Source: Bacteroidaceae bacterium
GTDB lineage: Bacteria > Bacteroidota > Bacteroidia > Bacteroidales > Bacteroidaceae
Assembly (NCBI GenBank): GCA_017551925.1
Contig: JAFZKA010000043.1
Span: forward strand, 1 to 64,000
Length of the DNA stretch: 64,000 bases
Direction of reading: 5' to 3'
Under the pieces are notes generated by a model, which was not told the DNA's origin, did not search any database, and saw only the letters and a list, made by a program, of their open reading frames with translations. A program made the position numbers and the translations under genes. Position 1 is the stretch's first letter, and each line of letters starts with the position of its first letter. This document shows positions 44,697 through 54,000 of this stretch, one piece after another.

Positions 44697-47600
44697 ATGC
44701 GTAAACTGATAATTGCACTGTTTGCCGGAATATGTTCCACCATTGCTTTGAATGCCCAGCGAACTTACCGTTTTTCTATCGGACAACTCTCTGACAACCG
44801 TTTCCATGCAATATGTGAGGATATGTCAGGTTTTATCTGGATAGGTACTGAAAACGGACTGAACCGGTACGACGGATATCATTTCTATCACTTTTACCAT
44901 GATGACAATGATTCTCTTTCATTGATGAGCAATTATATCAGGAGTCTTTATACTGACAGAGATGGAACATTGTGGCTTGGTACTAACCGTGGTGTTCAAT
45001 ATCTTAAACCCAGTGAAAAGAGTTTTTACACTATCCCGTTTCCCGGAGGCAGGACTCCGTATATCCAGAAAATACTCCAGTTTGAAGACGGCAGGATATG
45101 GATAGCAACCCAGGGAAACGGTGTATATTGGGTTGATCCCAATAATCCGTCAGAAATCAACAGTGTGGTCAGTATCAATACCTATTCTGATGCTCAACGC
45201 GGTTTCAGAACTTTACTTGAAGATCAGGAAGGTACCGTATGGCTTGGAACTCCATCGGGCGTATTGCTTTATGATCCCAAGACTGATAAGATATCGGAGT
45301 TCAGAAGGGATATGATAGACCGTGACATAACCGGAATCAACATGGATTCCAACGGCAATGTGTATATAACCACAAATAACCATCTGTTTATGTGGAACTC
45401 ATCCCGGCGCACCCTTGTCAGGTTGACTCCCGATGAAGGCGTTTGGGAAATAACACATTCATTCATGGATAAGGAAGGTCTTAAGATATCTCTGCGCGGT
45501 AAAGGACTGCTCGCCCTTAATGAAGGTGACAGGAAACTGGAAAAGGTTGAACTGAAACCGTTTGACCGCAGTCTTGAAAAACTGGATGTCAGTGCATATT
45601 ACAAAGACAAGGCCGGAAATACATGGATAGGCTGTTTCCTTTCTGATTTTATTCTGGCTACAAAAGACAGGAACGAGTTTGATTATTGGCTATTCTCTGA
45701 CTATCAGGAAGATGTGTCGGGAACTGTAACCGCAATGGTTAATGATACTGAAGGAAGACTCTGGATAGGATATAACAATAAGAGTCTGACATGTATGTCA
45801 AGTTATGGCAGCGTACTTCATGAAGGCAAGGGTTCTGAATTTATAAGTTGTCTGTTCCGTGACAGCCATGATAAGATCTGGGCCGGATATCCAAGCGGCG
45901 GATTGGCATTATTGAACACAAAGACAGGTAAACTTAAGACAGTTCTGACCAACAACAATTCAAACGTATCCTCCATAGCCGAGGATATGCAGGGCAGGAT
46001 ATATTTCTCTGAACTGGGTGACGGATTCAGCCGTTTTGACCCGGCGGATCTGAAAGTTGAACTCTACAGTGATTTTGCCCAGAGCGGAAAAGACGGTCAA
46101 TGGCTGACCAACGATTGGATTCATATCCTGGTTATTGACAGTTGGAACAGACTTTGGATTGGACATGATAACGGTGCAGACTGTTTTGATATAGACCACA
46201 GCACATTCATAAATAACAGTAAATTGTCGGCGGCTATGGGTACGTCCAGTTGTACCTGTATTCTTGAAGAGAAAGAGGGAGTGATGTTATTCGGCACTAC
46301 AAAAGGCATCATTGTCTTCAATACCACAAATGGCCAGATTTTCCTGCTCAATACCACCAACGGACTCTCAAATGACGATATCAGGGGTATGACAAAAGAC
46401 TCAGAAGGTTTTATCTGGGTATCAACAGCAGGAGGTCTGAACCGTATTGATCCTGAAAATTATGAGGTAAGCCGTTTCTATACTGAGGAAAAGGCATTTA
46501 ACCGCGTTGCTTCATACTCCGCATTTGATGAAAGGGTGTATTTTGGCAGTAATGCCGGTATTACAGCATTCAGTCCTGACAGGATAACCACCGGATCAAG
46601 AGTGAACAAGGTTGTAATGACCGGATTCTATCTTAATGGTGAACGAATTACTTATGAATCCCTATCAGGCGGGAAACGCATATCAAACAAGCCTCTCAGC
46701 ATATCAGATCAGTTCAGGTTGGCATATAGGGACAATTCATTTACTTTGGAATTCAGCACTCTCAATTATGGTGAGGAGATGAATCTCATTTATGAATATA
46801 CAATGAGTCCTGACAGAAAGGAATGGACAAGCAACCCTGCAGGAGTTAACAGATTCACTTTTTCAAGACTCGGATTTGGCCGATATAACCTGTCTGTAAG
46901 AGCCAGACTTAATGATATCGTCTCAGAATCAAAGACATACATCATAAAGATTGAAGCGCCATGGTATGCCTCATCATTGGCTGTCTGCATATATCTGGTC
47001 TTGTTGGCAGCTATTCTTATGGTGATTTTCCATCTGCGTCGCAGATCGCGCAAAAGAGAGGTTGATGAGGCTAAATTCCAGTCATTTATTAATGTTGCCC
47101 ATGAGATTTGCGCACCTATGACAATGGTTATTTCACCGCTTGAGGATATGCTCAGGGATGAGAATACTCCCTCTGAAATTATGCCCAGTCTGCGTCAGAT
47201 GCACAAGAGTTCCACCAGAATACTTTCACTTATCAATCAGTTGCTGGATTTGCGTAAGTATGATGAGGGACAAATGCAACTTCATTTTGCTGAGACAGAT
47301 CTGATTAATTTCCTGATGGGTCCGTTTGAGTTATACACGCAGACTGCCGAGAAACGCAACATAAATTTCCGTTTCAACCATCCCATGGTGGAGCAACCTG
47401 TGTGGATTGACCGTGACAGCATTGACAAGGTAATGATGAACCTGTTGTCAAATGCCTTTAAATATACTCATGATGACGGTTCTATTGAGATAAACGTTGA
47501 GGTCGGCACTGATGATCATGAGACAGGTCCGCTTCATAATTATGTAGAGGTATCTGTTTCTGATACAGGAATAGGCCTGGATAAGGATGATGTGAACAGG

Positions 47601-48671
47601 ATTTTCCAACGTTTTTATCGTGCCGACAATGAGGTTACTACTGTTACTATGGGTATGGGCATCGGCTTGAACTATAGCCAGATACTTATAAAATTGCATC
47701 AGGGGACAATAAAGGCAAGCAACCGTATGGATGGGCAAAGCGGCAGCGTATTCTCTTTCCGTCTGCCGTTGGGCAACAGTCATATTCCGCAGGATGAGTT
47801 GGTTGATTCAAGCCAGATTACACGTCAGCAGTTGGAGCGCAACAGGACGAGTCTGGATTTTGATGAACCGATGGACTCAAATCAGACCAAGGGTACAATA
47901 AAGGTTCTTGTTGTAGATGATGATGATTCAATGCTTGATTATCTGTCAGACAGTCTGAAACACAATTATAAGGTTATTACCGCACGTAACGGTAAAGAGG
48001 GACTTAAACTTGCCGTATCACAAATGCCTGATCTTATAATAACAGATGTCGTCATGCCTGAGATGGACGGTATCCAACTTGTTAAGGCATTAAAAGGTAA
48101 CTCACTGGTAAGCCATATACCCGTTATAATGCTTTCAGGAAAGAACAAACTTCAGGACCGTATGCTAGGTTTTGATAACGGAGCAGACAGTTATCTGCCC
48201 AAACCTTTCTATATCAGTGAATTGAAGTCGGTTATGTCAAATCTTATAAACAATCGTCTGATTGTTAAGGGCAAGTATTCCGGTCAACAGGAACAGACAG
48301 AGAAAGTTACTCCTGTGAACTTTGAATCAAGTGACGAGTTGTTTATGAAACGTCTGATGAAGATAGTCAACGAGAACATTTCAAACAGTGAATTCAATAT
48401 TACGCAACTTGTTGATGAGGTGGGGATGAGCCGTACCCAGTTGCATCGTAAGCTTAAGGAACTGACCGGTTTCTCTGCTTCAAGGTTCTTGCAGAATATA
48501 CGTATGCAACAGGCCATGAAACTGCTTAAGGAAAAGCGTGTAAATGTGTCTCAGATAGCGTATAGCGTAGGATTCTCATCACAGACTCATTTCTCTACCA
48601 CATTCAAGCAGTACTACGGAGTCAGTCCTACTGAATTCATTAAGCAATTCGAATCTGAAGAATCCAAATAA
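44697..48671 (+). CDS. Hybrid two-component system regulator (HTCS)
   Basis: One-protein sensor and DNA-binding regulator that senses oligosaccharides in the periplasm. Order: signal peptide; two 7-bladed Reg_prop propellers (residues ~25-660, for example 'SGFIWIGTENGLNRYDGY'); Y_Y_Y domain (~690-755); membrane helix (~757-781); HisKA with His802 in 'NVAHEICAPMTMV'; HATPase with 'NLLSNAFKYT' and 'DTGIGL'; receiver with Asp1117 in 'LIITDVVMPEMDG'; AraC-type HTH at the C-terminus ('ITQLVDEVGMSRTQLHRKL'). The H box is unusual (HEICAP where HEIRTP/HEFRTP is usual). No susC/susD pair is next to it; the divergent SGNH-CotH-Gly-rich group is the nearest candidate target. Confidence 0.95.
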   Translation: MRKLIIALFAGICSTIALNAQRTYRFSIGQLSDNRFHAICEDMSGFIWIGTENGLNRYDGYHFYHFYHDDNDSLSLMSNYIRSLYTDRDGTLWLGTNRGVQYLKPSEKSFYTIPFPGGRTPYIQKILQFEDGRIWIATQGNGVYWVDPNNPSEINSVVSINTYSDAQRGFRTLLEDQEGTVWLGTPSGVLLYDPKTDKISEFRRDMIDRDITGINMDSNGNVYITTNNHLFMWNSSRRTLVRLTPDEGVWEITHSFMDKEGLKISLRGKGLLALNEGDRKLEKVELKPFDRSLEKLDVSAYYKDKAGNTWIGCFLSDFILATKDRNEFDYWLFSDYQEDVSGTVTAMVNDTEGRLWIGYNNKSLTCMSSYGSVLHEGKGSEFISCLFRDSHDKIWAGYPSGGLALLNTKTGKLKTVLTNNNSNVSSIAEDMQGRIYFSELGDGFSRFDPADLKVELYSDFAQSGKDGQWLTNDWIHILVIDSWNRLWIGHDNGADCFDIDHSTFINNSKLSAAMGTSSCTCILEEKEGVMLFGTTKGIIVFNTTNGQIFLLNTTNGLSNDDIRGMTKDSEGFIWVSTAGGLNRIDPENYEVSRFYTEEKAFNRVASYSAFDERVYFGSNAGITAFSPDRITTGSRVNKVVMTGFYLNGERITYESLSGGKRISNKPLSISDQFRLAYRDNSFTLEFSTLNYGEEMNLIYEYTMSPDRKEWTSNPAGVNRFTFSRLGFGRYNLSVRARLNDIVSESKTYIIKIEAPWYASSLAVCIYLVLLAAILMVIFHLRRRSRKREVDEAKFQSFINVAHEICAPMTMVISPLEDMLRDENTPSEIMPSLRQMHKSSTRILSLINQLLDLRKYDEGQMQLHFAETDLINFLMGPFELYTQTAEKRNINFRFNHPMVEQPVWIDRDSIDKVMMNLLSNAFKYTHDDGSIEINVEVGTDDHETGPLHNYVEVSVSDTGIGLDKDDVNRIFQRFYRADNEVTTVTMGMGIGLNYSQILIKLHQGTIKASNRMDGQSGSVFSFRLPLGNSHIPQDELVDSSQITRQQLERNRTSLDFDEPMDSNQTKGTIKVLVVDDDDSMLDYLSDSLKHNYKVITARNGKEGLKLAVSQMPDLIITDVVMPEMDGIQLVKALKGNSLVSHIPVIMLSGKNKLQDRMLGFDNGADSYLPKPFYISELKSVMSNLINNRLIVKGKYSGQQEQTEKVTPVNFESSDELFMKRLMKIVNENISNSEFNITQLVDEVGMSRTQLHRKLKELTGFSASRFLQNIRMQQAMKLLKEKRVNVSQIAYSVGFSSQTHFSTTFKQYYGVSPTEFIKQFESEESK

Positions 48672-48676
48672 AAACT

Positions 48677-48759
48677 CTCGCAGAAAGCGCAGAAAACGCA
48701 GAAATTAAACGCACCGGATGGAATTCTGCGCTTTCTGCGCTTTCTGCGCTTTCTGCGAG
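48677..48759. repeat. Hairpin of tandem 9-base TTCTGCGCT repeats
   Basis: Four head-to-tail units TTCTGCGCT at 48724-48759 (last ends GAG) face CTCGCAGAAAGCGCAGAA at 48677-48694 and a further ACGCAGAA. Lies between convergent HTCS and nfo genes and can form a long stem. Confidence 0.8.
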
Positions 48760-48762
48760 CGA

Positions 48763-49596
48763 TTACTCTAGGGAGTGGAGGAGTGTGATTTCCTCTGCCC
48801 AGAGGGACTCGTCGGGAGTTTCCAGGATAAAGGGTATGTCATTGAGATTCTGGTCCTTCATGATTTTCTTGAAGAAATCCAGCCCCAAGAAACCTTTGCC
48901 GATAGAGTCATGACGGTCCACACGTGAGCCCAATTCTTTTTTGCTGTCGTTGAGGTGTATGGCACGTAGGTAATTCATACCGATTTCATTGTCAAACTCC
49001 TCCCAGACGCTCTCATAAGCGTTCTTGAGGTCATATCCTGCGGTATAGGTATGGCAAGTGTCAATGCATACCCCTACACGTGACTTATCGTTCACACCAT
49101 CTATTATGCGCTTTATCTGCCAGAATGCGAATCCAATGTTTGAACCTTGTCCTGCGGTGTTCTCAATCACTGCAGTAACCCCTTTGGTCTTGTCAAGAGT
49201 CAGATTAATGCTTTCGGCTATACGGTCCATACATTCCTCTGACGTAATCTGCTTCAGATGGCTGCCGGGATGGAAGTTCAGCATGGTGAGTCCCAGTTGC
49301 TCGCAACGTTGCATCTCCTCAAGGAATGAACCACGTGATTTCTCCAAGCCTTCTGCATCGGGGCTACCCAGATTAATCAGGTAACTGTCATGGGGAAGTA
49401 TATATTTCGCCTCTATTCCGGACTTTAAGACCTCTGCCTTAAACTTCTCAATTTCAGCCTGTTGTAATGGTGTGCTAAACCACTGACGCTGGTTTTTTGT
49501 AAACAGTGCAAATGCCGTAGCACCAACTGCCATAGCATTAATAGGAGCATTGAAAACGCCCCCTGATGCCGATACGTGTGGACCAATCTTTTTCAT
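48763..49596 (-). CDS. nfo: Deoxyribonuclease IV (AP endonuclease, Nfo)
   Basis: Three-zinc TIM barrel that cuts DNA at abasic sites in base excision repair. Signatures: '[15 protein letters not shown]', '[14 protein letters not shown]', 'NFHPGSHLK', '[13 protein letters not shown]', '[14 protein letters not shown]', '[21 protein letters not shown]' in part and 'PFILETPD'. 277 aa is normal. It lies downstream of mutS2 in the same direction with element C in between. Confidence 0.94.
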   Translation of the reverse strand: MKKIGPHVSASGGVFNAPINAMAVGATAFALFTKNQRQWFSTPLQQAEIEKFKAEVLKSGIEAKYILPHDSYLINLGSPDAEGLEKSRGSFLEEMQRCEQLGLTMLNFHPGSHLKQITSEECMDRIAESINLTLDKTKGVTAVIENTAGQGSNIGFAFWQIKRIIDGVNDKSRVGVCIDTCHTYTAGYDLKNAYESVWEEFDNEIGMNYLRAIHLNDSKKELGSRVDRHDSIGKGFLGLDFFKKIMKDQNLNDIPFILETPDESLWAEEITLLHSLE

Positions 49597-49634
49597 ATTT
49601 TCAATTAAATGATAAACTCACCTAAGTGAGCCGA

Positions 49635-49781
49635 GGAAAAAAGGGGTATCGGTCTTGGAAACCATGGCCGCCCGTGGGCTTGTGAACCGACGAATGAAGA
49701 GAGAGTAGAGGAAGTTTGCTTACTCTACCTAACGAGGAGGAGGTCAAGAGCGAAGCTCTTAACGGGAGGGGCCTTTTTTCC
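49635..49781 (+). ncRNA. Structured intergenic element, copy C (shortened)
   Basis: Closing stem GGAAAAAAGG (49635-49644) with CCTTTTTTCC (49772-49781). The core 49660-49773 agrees with copy B over ~113 bases except five positions; the changes in the arms AAGT/GCTT versus AAAC/GTTT keep the pairing. The last two hairpins and the 3' box of copy B are missing. After the left arm it has GGGGTATCGGT, a motif also found in the terminators at 15.4 kb. It lies between mutS2 and nfo, antisense to both. Confidence 0.7.
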
Positions 49782-49801
49782 AATGTTTTAAATATTATTT
49801 C

Positions 49802-52339
49802 TTATCCTATATCTACAACAGTAATACCGTGTCCACCAAACTGGATATGCTCGTCATGATAATCCTTGACGGCAGGTACTGTGTGCAGATACTGACGGAT
49901 CAGGTTGCGCAGTATGCCGTTACCTGTGCCGTGGAGTATGCGCACGCGGCTCATTCCAATCAGGGTGGCATCATCAATAAAGTGCATTACAGTCTGGAGG
50001 GCCTCATCTCCGCGCATACCGCGAACATCAATATCCGGTTTGAATGCAAGTTTACGGTTGTATATGTCATCATGAGTCTGCTTGCTCATGTATGTGGCGG
50101 TGCGTACATCCTGCACCTTTACTGCCTCAGCAGGCTCCAAGCGGTTTGCTTTTACTATGCTGGTTATATGGCCGAATGCAACGGTTATGTCATTCTTGTT
50201 GACCGATATTACCTCGCCGACCTGAGTTTGACCTGAAAGACGGACAGTGTCACCGACTTTGAATGAACTTTGGCTGTTGGCTGTTGGCTGTTGGCTGCCA
50301 TGCGGTGCGTGATTACCATCTGATGCGTTAACCGGGGAGAGATGTTGGGGACGGAGGGCCTTATCACGTTTGCGCTGCTCGCGGCGCTCCTGGCTCTGGC
50401 GGATGCGCTCCATCTTGCGTTGGATTTTGAGTTCCTCCTCGCTATTCTGGCGGTCATCAAGTGTATCCTTGAATTCTGTCAGTTCCTGACGTGCCAGACG
50501 AGTCAGTTCCTTATCGGCCTGAGCCTCCTTTATGGTACGTATAGTGTTCTCAATCATGGCGTTCGAGTCCTGGATAAGCTGATCTGCCTTCTCCTTGGCT
50601 TCACGTATGATTGATTTACGTTCTTTCTGGAGTGATTCCAGTTCCTGACGGTGCTGTTCTATCTGCTGGTCAAGTTGTTTCTCCAGTTGATGCACGTTCT
50701 GGCGCTTGTTCTCCCAGTAACGTTTGTCACGCACAATGTCCTGCAGATACTTATCGGCGTTCACATAGTCACGGCCTACAATTTGGGTGGCATCCTCAAT
50801 GACATCTTCAGGCAAGCCTATCTTGCGGGCTATCTCAACGGCAAATGAACTGCCGGGATTGCCTATCTGCAGAATATAGAGAGGCTGCATCAGATGGCGG
50901 TCATAGAGCATTGCTCCGTTACGTATGCCCTCGTTGCCATCGGCAAAATGTTTAAGGTTCTGATAATGTGTGGTTATAATACCGAATACGCGGTTACGGT
51001 TGAAACGTGAAAGCACGGCCTCGGCAATAGCGCCTCCGATGCCCGGTTCAGTGCCGCTTCCAAATTCATCTATGAGAATCAGACTGCGGTTGTCGGCATT
51101 CTTAAGCATGTTTTTCATGTTGAGCAGATGGCTGGAGTAGGTGGAGAGGTCATCATCTATGCTCTGCTCGTCACCTATGTCTATGAATATGCTCTTGAAT
51201 AGGCCTGCATGGCTATTGGGGCGCATCGGTACCGGTATTCCGCATTGAAGCATATACTGCAACAAACCAACGGTTTTCAGACAGACAGATTTACCGCCGG
51301 CGTTAGGACCTGATATAAGCAGAATGCTGTTCTTTGAGTCCAGATCAATATCCAGCGGAACAACCTTCTTGTCATGGCGCTCAAGTGAGAGTTTGAGCAG
51401 CGGATGTACGGCCTGCACCCAATCAACCACTGTCTTGCGCTCCAGAATAGGCTTACAAGCGTCAAAATCTATTGTAAGGCGAGCCTTGGAACGGATAAAG
51501 TCAATCTTGGCCATAAATCCGTATGACTCAAGAATAGACGGTATCTCTGGGCGTATGCTGTCTGTAAACTCAATCAGAATGCGTGTAACCTCACGTTTCT
51601 CATCGGCTTCAAGTTCACGTATGCGGTTATTGGCCTCCACAACCTCTTCTGGTTCAATGAATACGGTCTTGCCCGATGCTGATTCGTCATGTACAATACC
51701 GCGTATCTTACGCTTCAATCCAGGGGCTACAGGCAGCACCAGACGGCCGTCACGCATGGTGGGAGCGGCATCCTTATCGACCAGGCCATCGGTTTGTGCC
51801 TGACGAAGTATGCTGTTCAGGATGCGTGATATGCTGAATGACGTGTTGGCCAGATCCATACGTATGCGGTAGAGTTCAGGTGATGCATTATCCTTGAGTT
51901 TACCGAACTTGGTTAGTATGCGGCTGATTCCCTGCGTTATGGTGGGGAATACTGCCACGCTCTGCGCAAGTTCCGTAAGGTTGGGGTAGAGCCCCTGGTT
52001 TTCCTCTTTTGATAGAAACTCAACAATGCCGCTTATTGTCTCAAGTGAGCGCCATAGACCTAGCAGTTCAGCCTCATCAAGCCATGTGCCAATCACTTTT
52101 ATACGTGCCAGCGCCTCTCGCAGGTCATGGTAATTCTGATCAGGGAATGATTTGCCCTCAGTGAGTATCCTGACAAACTCCATTGTTTCGTCAAGAGCCT
52201 TTTCAATGAGTTGAAAATCAGTCTGGAACTGCATCTGTTCAACCTGCTGCACTCCAAGCGGACAGATACAGCGGTCAGCAAGCATCTGCCTTATCTCATC
52301 AAAACCGGTCTTATGTTCAAAATTGTCAGGATAAATCAT
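49802..52339 (-). CDS. mutS2: MutS2 family endonuclease/ATPase
   Basis: Acts on recombination intermediates and stalled ribosomes, not on mismatches. It lacks the MutS mismatch-binding domains; the core and clamp (residues ~1-290) are followed by the ATPase with Walker A 'ISGPNAGGKSVCLKT', 'DDDLSTYSSHLLNMK' and Walker B 'SLILIDEFGSGTEP'. A long coiled segment (about 510-650) leads to a KOW-like region 'FKVGDTVRLSGQTQVGEV' and a C-terminal Smr nuclease domain 'DVRGMRGDEALQTVM', 'VRILHGTGNGILR'. The linker 'GSQQPTANSQSS' is coded by a simple GGCTGTT repeat (50272-50298). The DUF389 gene is 11 bases upstream. Confidence 0.94.
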   Translation of the reverse strand: MIYPDNFEHKTGFDEIRQMLADRCICPLGVQQVEQMQFQTDFQLIEKALDETMEFVRILTEGKSFPDQNYHDLREALARIKVIGTWLDEAELLGLWRSLETISGIVEFLSKEENQGLYPNLTELAQSVAVFPTITQGISRILTKFGKLKDNASPELYRIRMDLANTSFSISRILNSILRQAQTDGLVDKDAAPTMRDGRLVLPVAPGLKRKIRGIVHDESASGKTVFIEPEEVVEANNRIRELEADEKREVTRILIEFTDSIRPEIPSILESYGFMAKIDFIRSKARLTIDFDACKPILERKTVVDWVQAVHPLLKLSLERHDKKVVPLDIDLDSKNSILLISGPNAGGKSVCLKTVGLLQYMLQCGIPVPMRPNSHAGLFKSIFIDIGDEQSIDDDLSTYSSHLLNMKNMLKNADNRSLILIDEFGSGTEPGIGGAIAEAVLSRFNRNRVFGIITTHYQNLKHFADGNEGIRNGAMLYDRHLMQPLYILQIGNPGSSFAVEIARKIGLPEDVIEDATQIVGRDYVNADKYLQDIVRDKRYWENKRQNVHQLEKQLDQQIEQHRQELESLQKERKSIIREAKEKADQLIQDSNAMIENTIRTIKEAQADKELTRLARQELTEFKDTLDDRQNSEEELKIQRKMERIRQSQERREQRKRDKALRPQHLSPVNASDGNHAPHGSQQPTANSQSSFKVGDTVRLSGQTQVGEVISVNKNDITVAFGHITSIVKANRLEPAEAVKVQDVRTATYMSKQTHDDIYNRKLAFKPDIDVRGMRGDEALQTVMHFIDDATLIGMSRVRILHGTGNGILRNLIRQYLHTVPAVKDYHDEHIQFGGHGITVVDIG
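50272..50298. repeat. TTGGCTG simple repeat in the MutS2 linker
   Basis: About four units of 7 bases (TTGGCTG) in tandem, in the coding sequence between the ATPase coil and the KOW/Smr region; unit number may vary. Confidence 0.7.
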
Positions 52340-52350
52340 GTAAGAATCTG

Positions 52351-53709
52351 TTATTCAAACAACAATCTGATATTTTTTACACCTGTACGGTTGTTCAACC
52401 AATGTTTTATCAGGTCTAAATCAGGTTCGCTCTCCATATCTTCCTTAAATGACATGATACAGATGTACATGGTGTCAGTAGGAGCACCGTCAATATCGTA
52501 TGAAATATGGCGTTGCAGCGACATATCTTTAATCTGTGGTACAAATATGCCAAGTTCCCGTGTCATGTTGCTTACCGCAAGCGTATCGGCAGTACGGATT
52601 GAAGATAACAGTTCCTGCAGGTGTGAAATCTGACGGTTCTTTTCATTAAGCATCTCTGTATAGTTGCTCTGGAGTGCTGTAATGGCTATGCCACCGCCAT
52701 CCTGATTTGTCTGACGAACAACAAGGTCCACCTTAGGCAGGTGATATACGCTTGTCATCTGGGCGCGGATATTGTTTATGACATTCTCTGATAGAGGTTC
52801 ACCAAACAGACGTACTTCAATGACAGACTGTTTCTTGCGTCCGGGATTGTATTCGGCCGATGATTCAACCACGAATGTGTTCTCATAGTTGAAGGCCTCA
52901 TCAACAAAGTGCTTGTAATTGGCTTCAAAAGCAGATCTCTGTATGATTGAGATGGCTATCAGAATACTTGGGAAAGTAACCAGCGCTATGATGAATATCA
53001 TCAGATTCTTGAGTTTCTTGAGTTTGATCGGCTCCAGTTCTCCAACCTGCTGGAATTTCATTACTCTGGTTACAATGAATGAAGCCAAGGCGATGAATAA
53101 GGAGTTGATTGTAAACAGGTATAATGCACCCAGCATGAAACGGAACTGGAAAGTGGCCAGACCGTAACCCACGGTGCAGAGTGGGGGCATTAGAGCGGTT
53201 GCAATGGCCACACCTGGTATTACTGTTCCGGTACGGTCCTTGCGTGTCTGTGCAACCATACCTGCCAGACCGCCAAAGAGTGCAATCATAATATCATATG
53301 TGGTAGGTTGCGTACGTGCCAACAACTCGCTTTGTGTTGAAGTGATAAGAGGGAGTGTAAAGAATATGGCCGATGTTACCAAACTTACCACAATCATTAT
53401 CAGAAAGTTACGGAACGACTCTTTAAGTAGTGAAAAGTCATACACACCCATGGAATAACCCATGCCGATAATTGGTCCCATAAGCGGGGATATAAGCATG
53501 GCACCAATAATTACAGCGGTAGAGTTGGTATTCAATCCAAGCGATGCTATGAATATGGCAAATATCAGGACCCACAGATTTGTGCCCTTAATCATTATTC
53601 CTTTATGCACGTTTGAATTGACCTCTTCTTGTGATGCGGCATCGGCTCCCAATGCGAATCTTTCCAGAACTCTGTGCTTTACAAAGTCAATAACCTTATT
53701 CTTGTCCAT
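52351..53709 (-). CDS. DUF389 membrane protein
   Basis: Inner-membrane protein with six hydrophobic segments in a DUF389 domain: 'LWVLIFAIFIASLGLNTNST' in part, 'AVIIGAMLISPLMGPIIGMG', 'GLAGMVAQTRKDRTGTVIPG' and 'VAIATALMPPLCTVGYGLA'. The C-terminal ~200 residues are soluble with a coiled part ('NEKNRQISHLQELLSSI'). I start at 53709 (MDKNKVIDFVKHRV); the longer frame upstream reads through the tRNA on its antisense strand and is an artefact. Function of DUF389 is not known. Confidence 0.87.
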   Translation of the reverse strand: MDKNKVIDFVKHRVLERFALGADAASQEEVNSNVHKGIMIKGTNLWVLIFAIFIASLGLNTNSTAVIIGAMLISPLMGPIIGMGYSMGVYDFSLLKESFRNFLIMIVVSLVTSAIFFTLPLITSTQSELLARTQPTTYDIMIALFGGLAGMVAQTRKDRTGTVIPGVAIATALMPPLCTVGYGLATFQFRFMLGALYLFTINSLFIALASFIVTRVMKFQQVGELEPIKLKKLKNLMIFIIALVTFPSILIAISIIQRSAFEANYKHFVDEAFNYENTFVVESSAEYNPGRKKQSVIEVRLFGEPLSENVINNIRAQMTSVYHLPKVDLVVRQTNQDGGGIAITALQSNYTEMLNEKNRQISHLQELLSSIRTADTLAVSNMTRELGIFVPQIKDMSLQRHISYDIDGAPTDTMYICIMSFKEDMESEPDLDLIKHWLNNRTGVKNIRLLFE

Positions 53710-53834
53710 TTTATAACAGATTAAGATATATTTTTCTGCAAAGTAATCAAAAAAGTTGGATAGTGTTTGCTGTTTCCAAAAAAAATATCCACCTTTGCAC
53801 CGCTCAAACGGAGAATGAAAGCCGTGATGAGTTT

Positions 53835-53919
53835 GGAAGGATGGCAGAGTGGTCGAATGCGGCGGTCTTGAAAACCGTTGACCTTCACGGGTCCGGGGGT
53901 TCGAATCCCTCTTCTTCCG
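53835..53919 (+). tRNA. tRNA-Ser (anticodon TGA)
   Basis: Acceptor stem GGAAGGA (53835-53841) pairs with TTCTTCC (53912-53918), discriminator G. D arm 'TGGCAGAGTGG', anticodon loop CTTGAAA with TGA at 53869-53871, a long variable arm (GACCTTCACGGGTC region) as expected for class II, and the T loop 'GGTTCGAATCC'. CCA is not encoded. Flanked downstream by a hairpin terminator. Confidence 0.95.
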
Positions 53920-53920
53920 C

Positions 53921-53950
53921 AAAATCGGGTTGCAAACGCAACTCGATTTT
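53921..53950 (+). terminator. Hairpin terminator of the tRNA-Ser gene
   Basis: AAAATCG-g-GTTGC-AAAC-GCAAC-t-CGATTTT; stem of about 12 pairs ending in T residues. Confidence 0.75.
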
Positions 53951-53957
53951 GCTTTAT

Positions 53958-54000
53958 GGAAGAAGAGGGATTCGAACCCCCGGACCCGTGAAGGCCAACG
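53958..54000 (-). pseudogene. Inverted fragment of the tRNA-Ser gene (3' half)
   Basis: The minus strand matches 53876-53918 of the tRNA gene in 42 of 43 bases (variable arm, T arm and acceptor 3' strand) but lacks the 5' half. It probably remains from duplication or integration at the tRNA. Confidence 0.85.

Noticed and set aside
48677-48759. CRISPR array
   Set aside because: The 9-base units are tandem without spacers and no cas genes are in the window.
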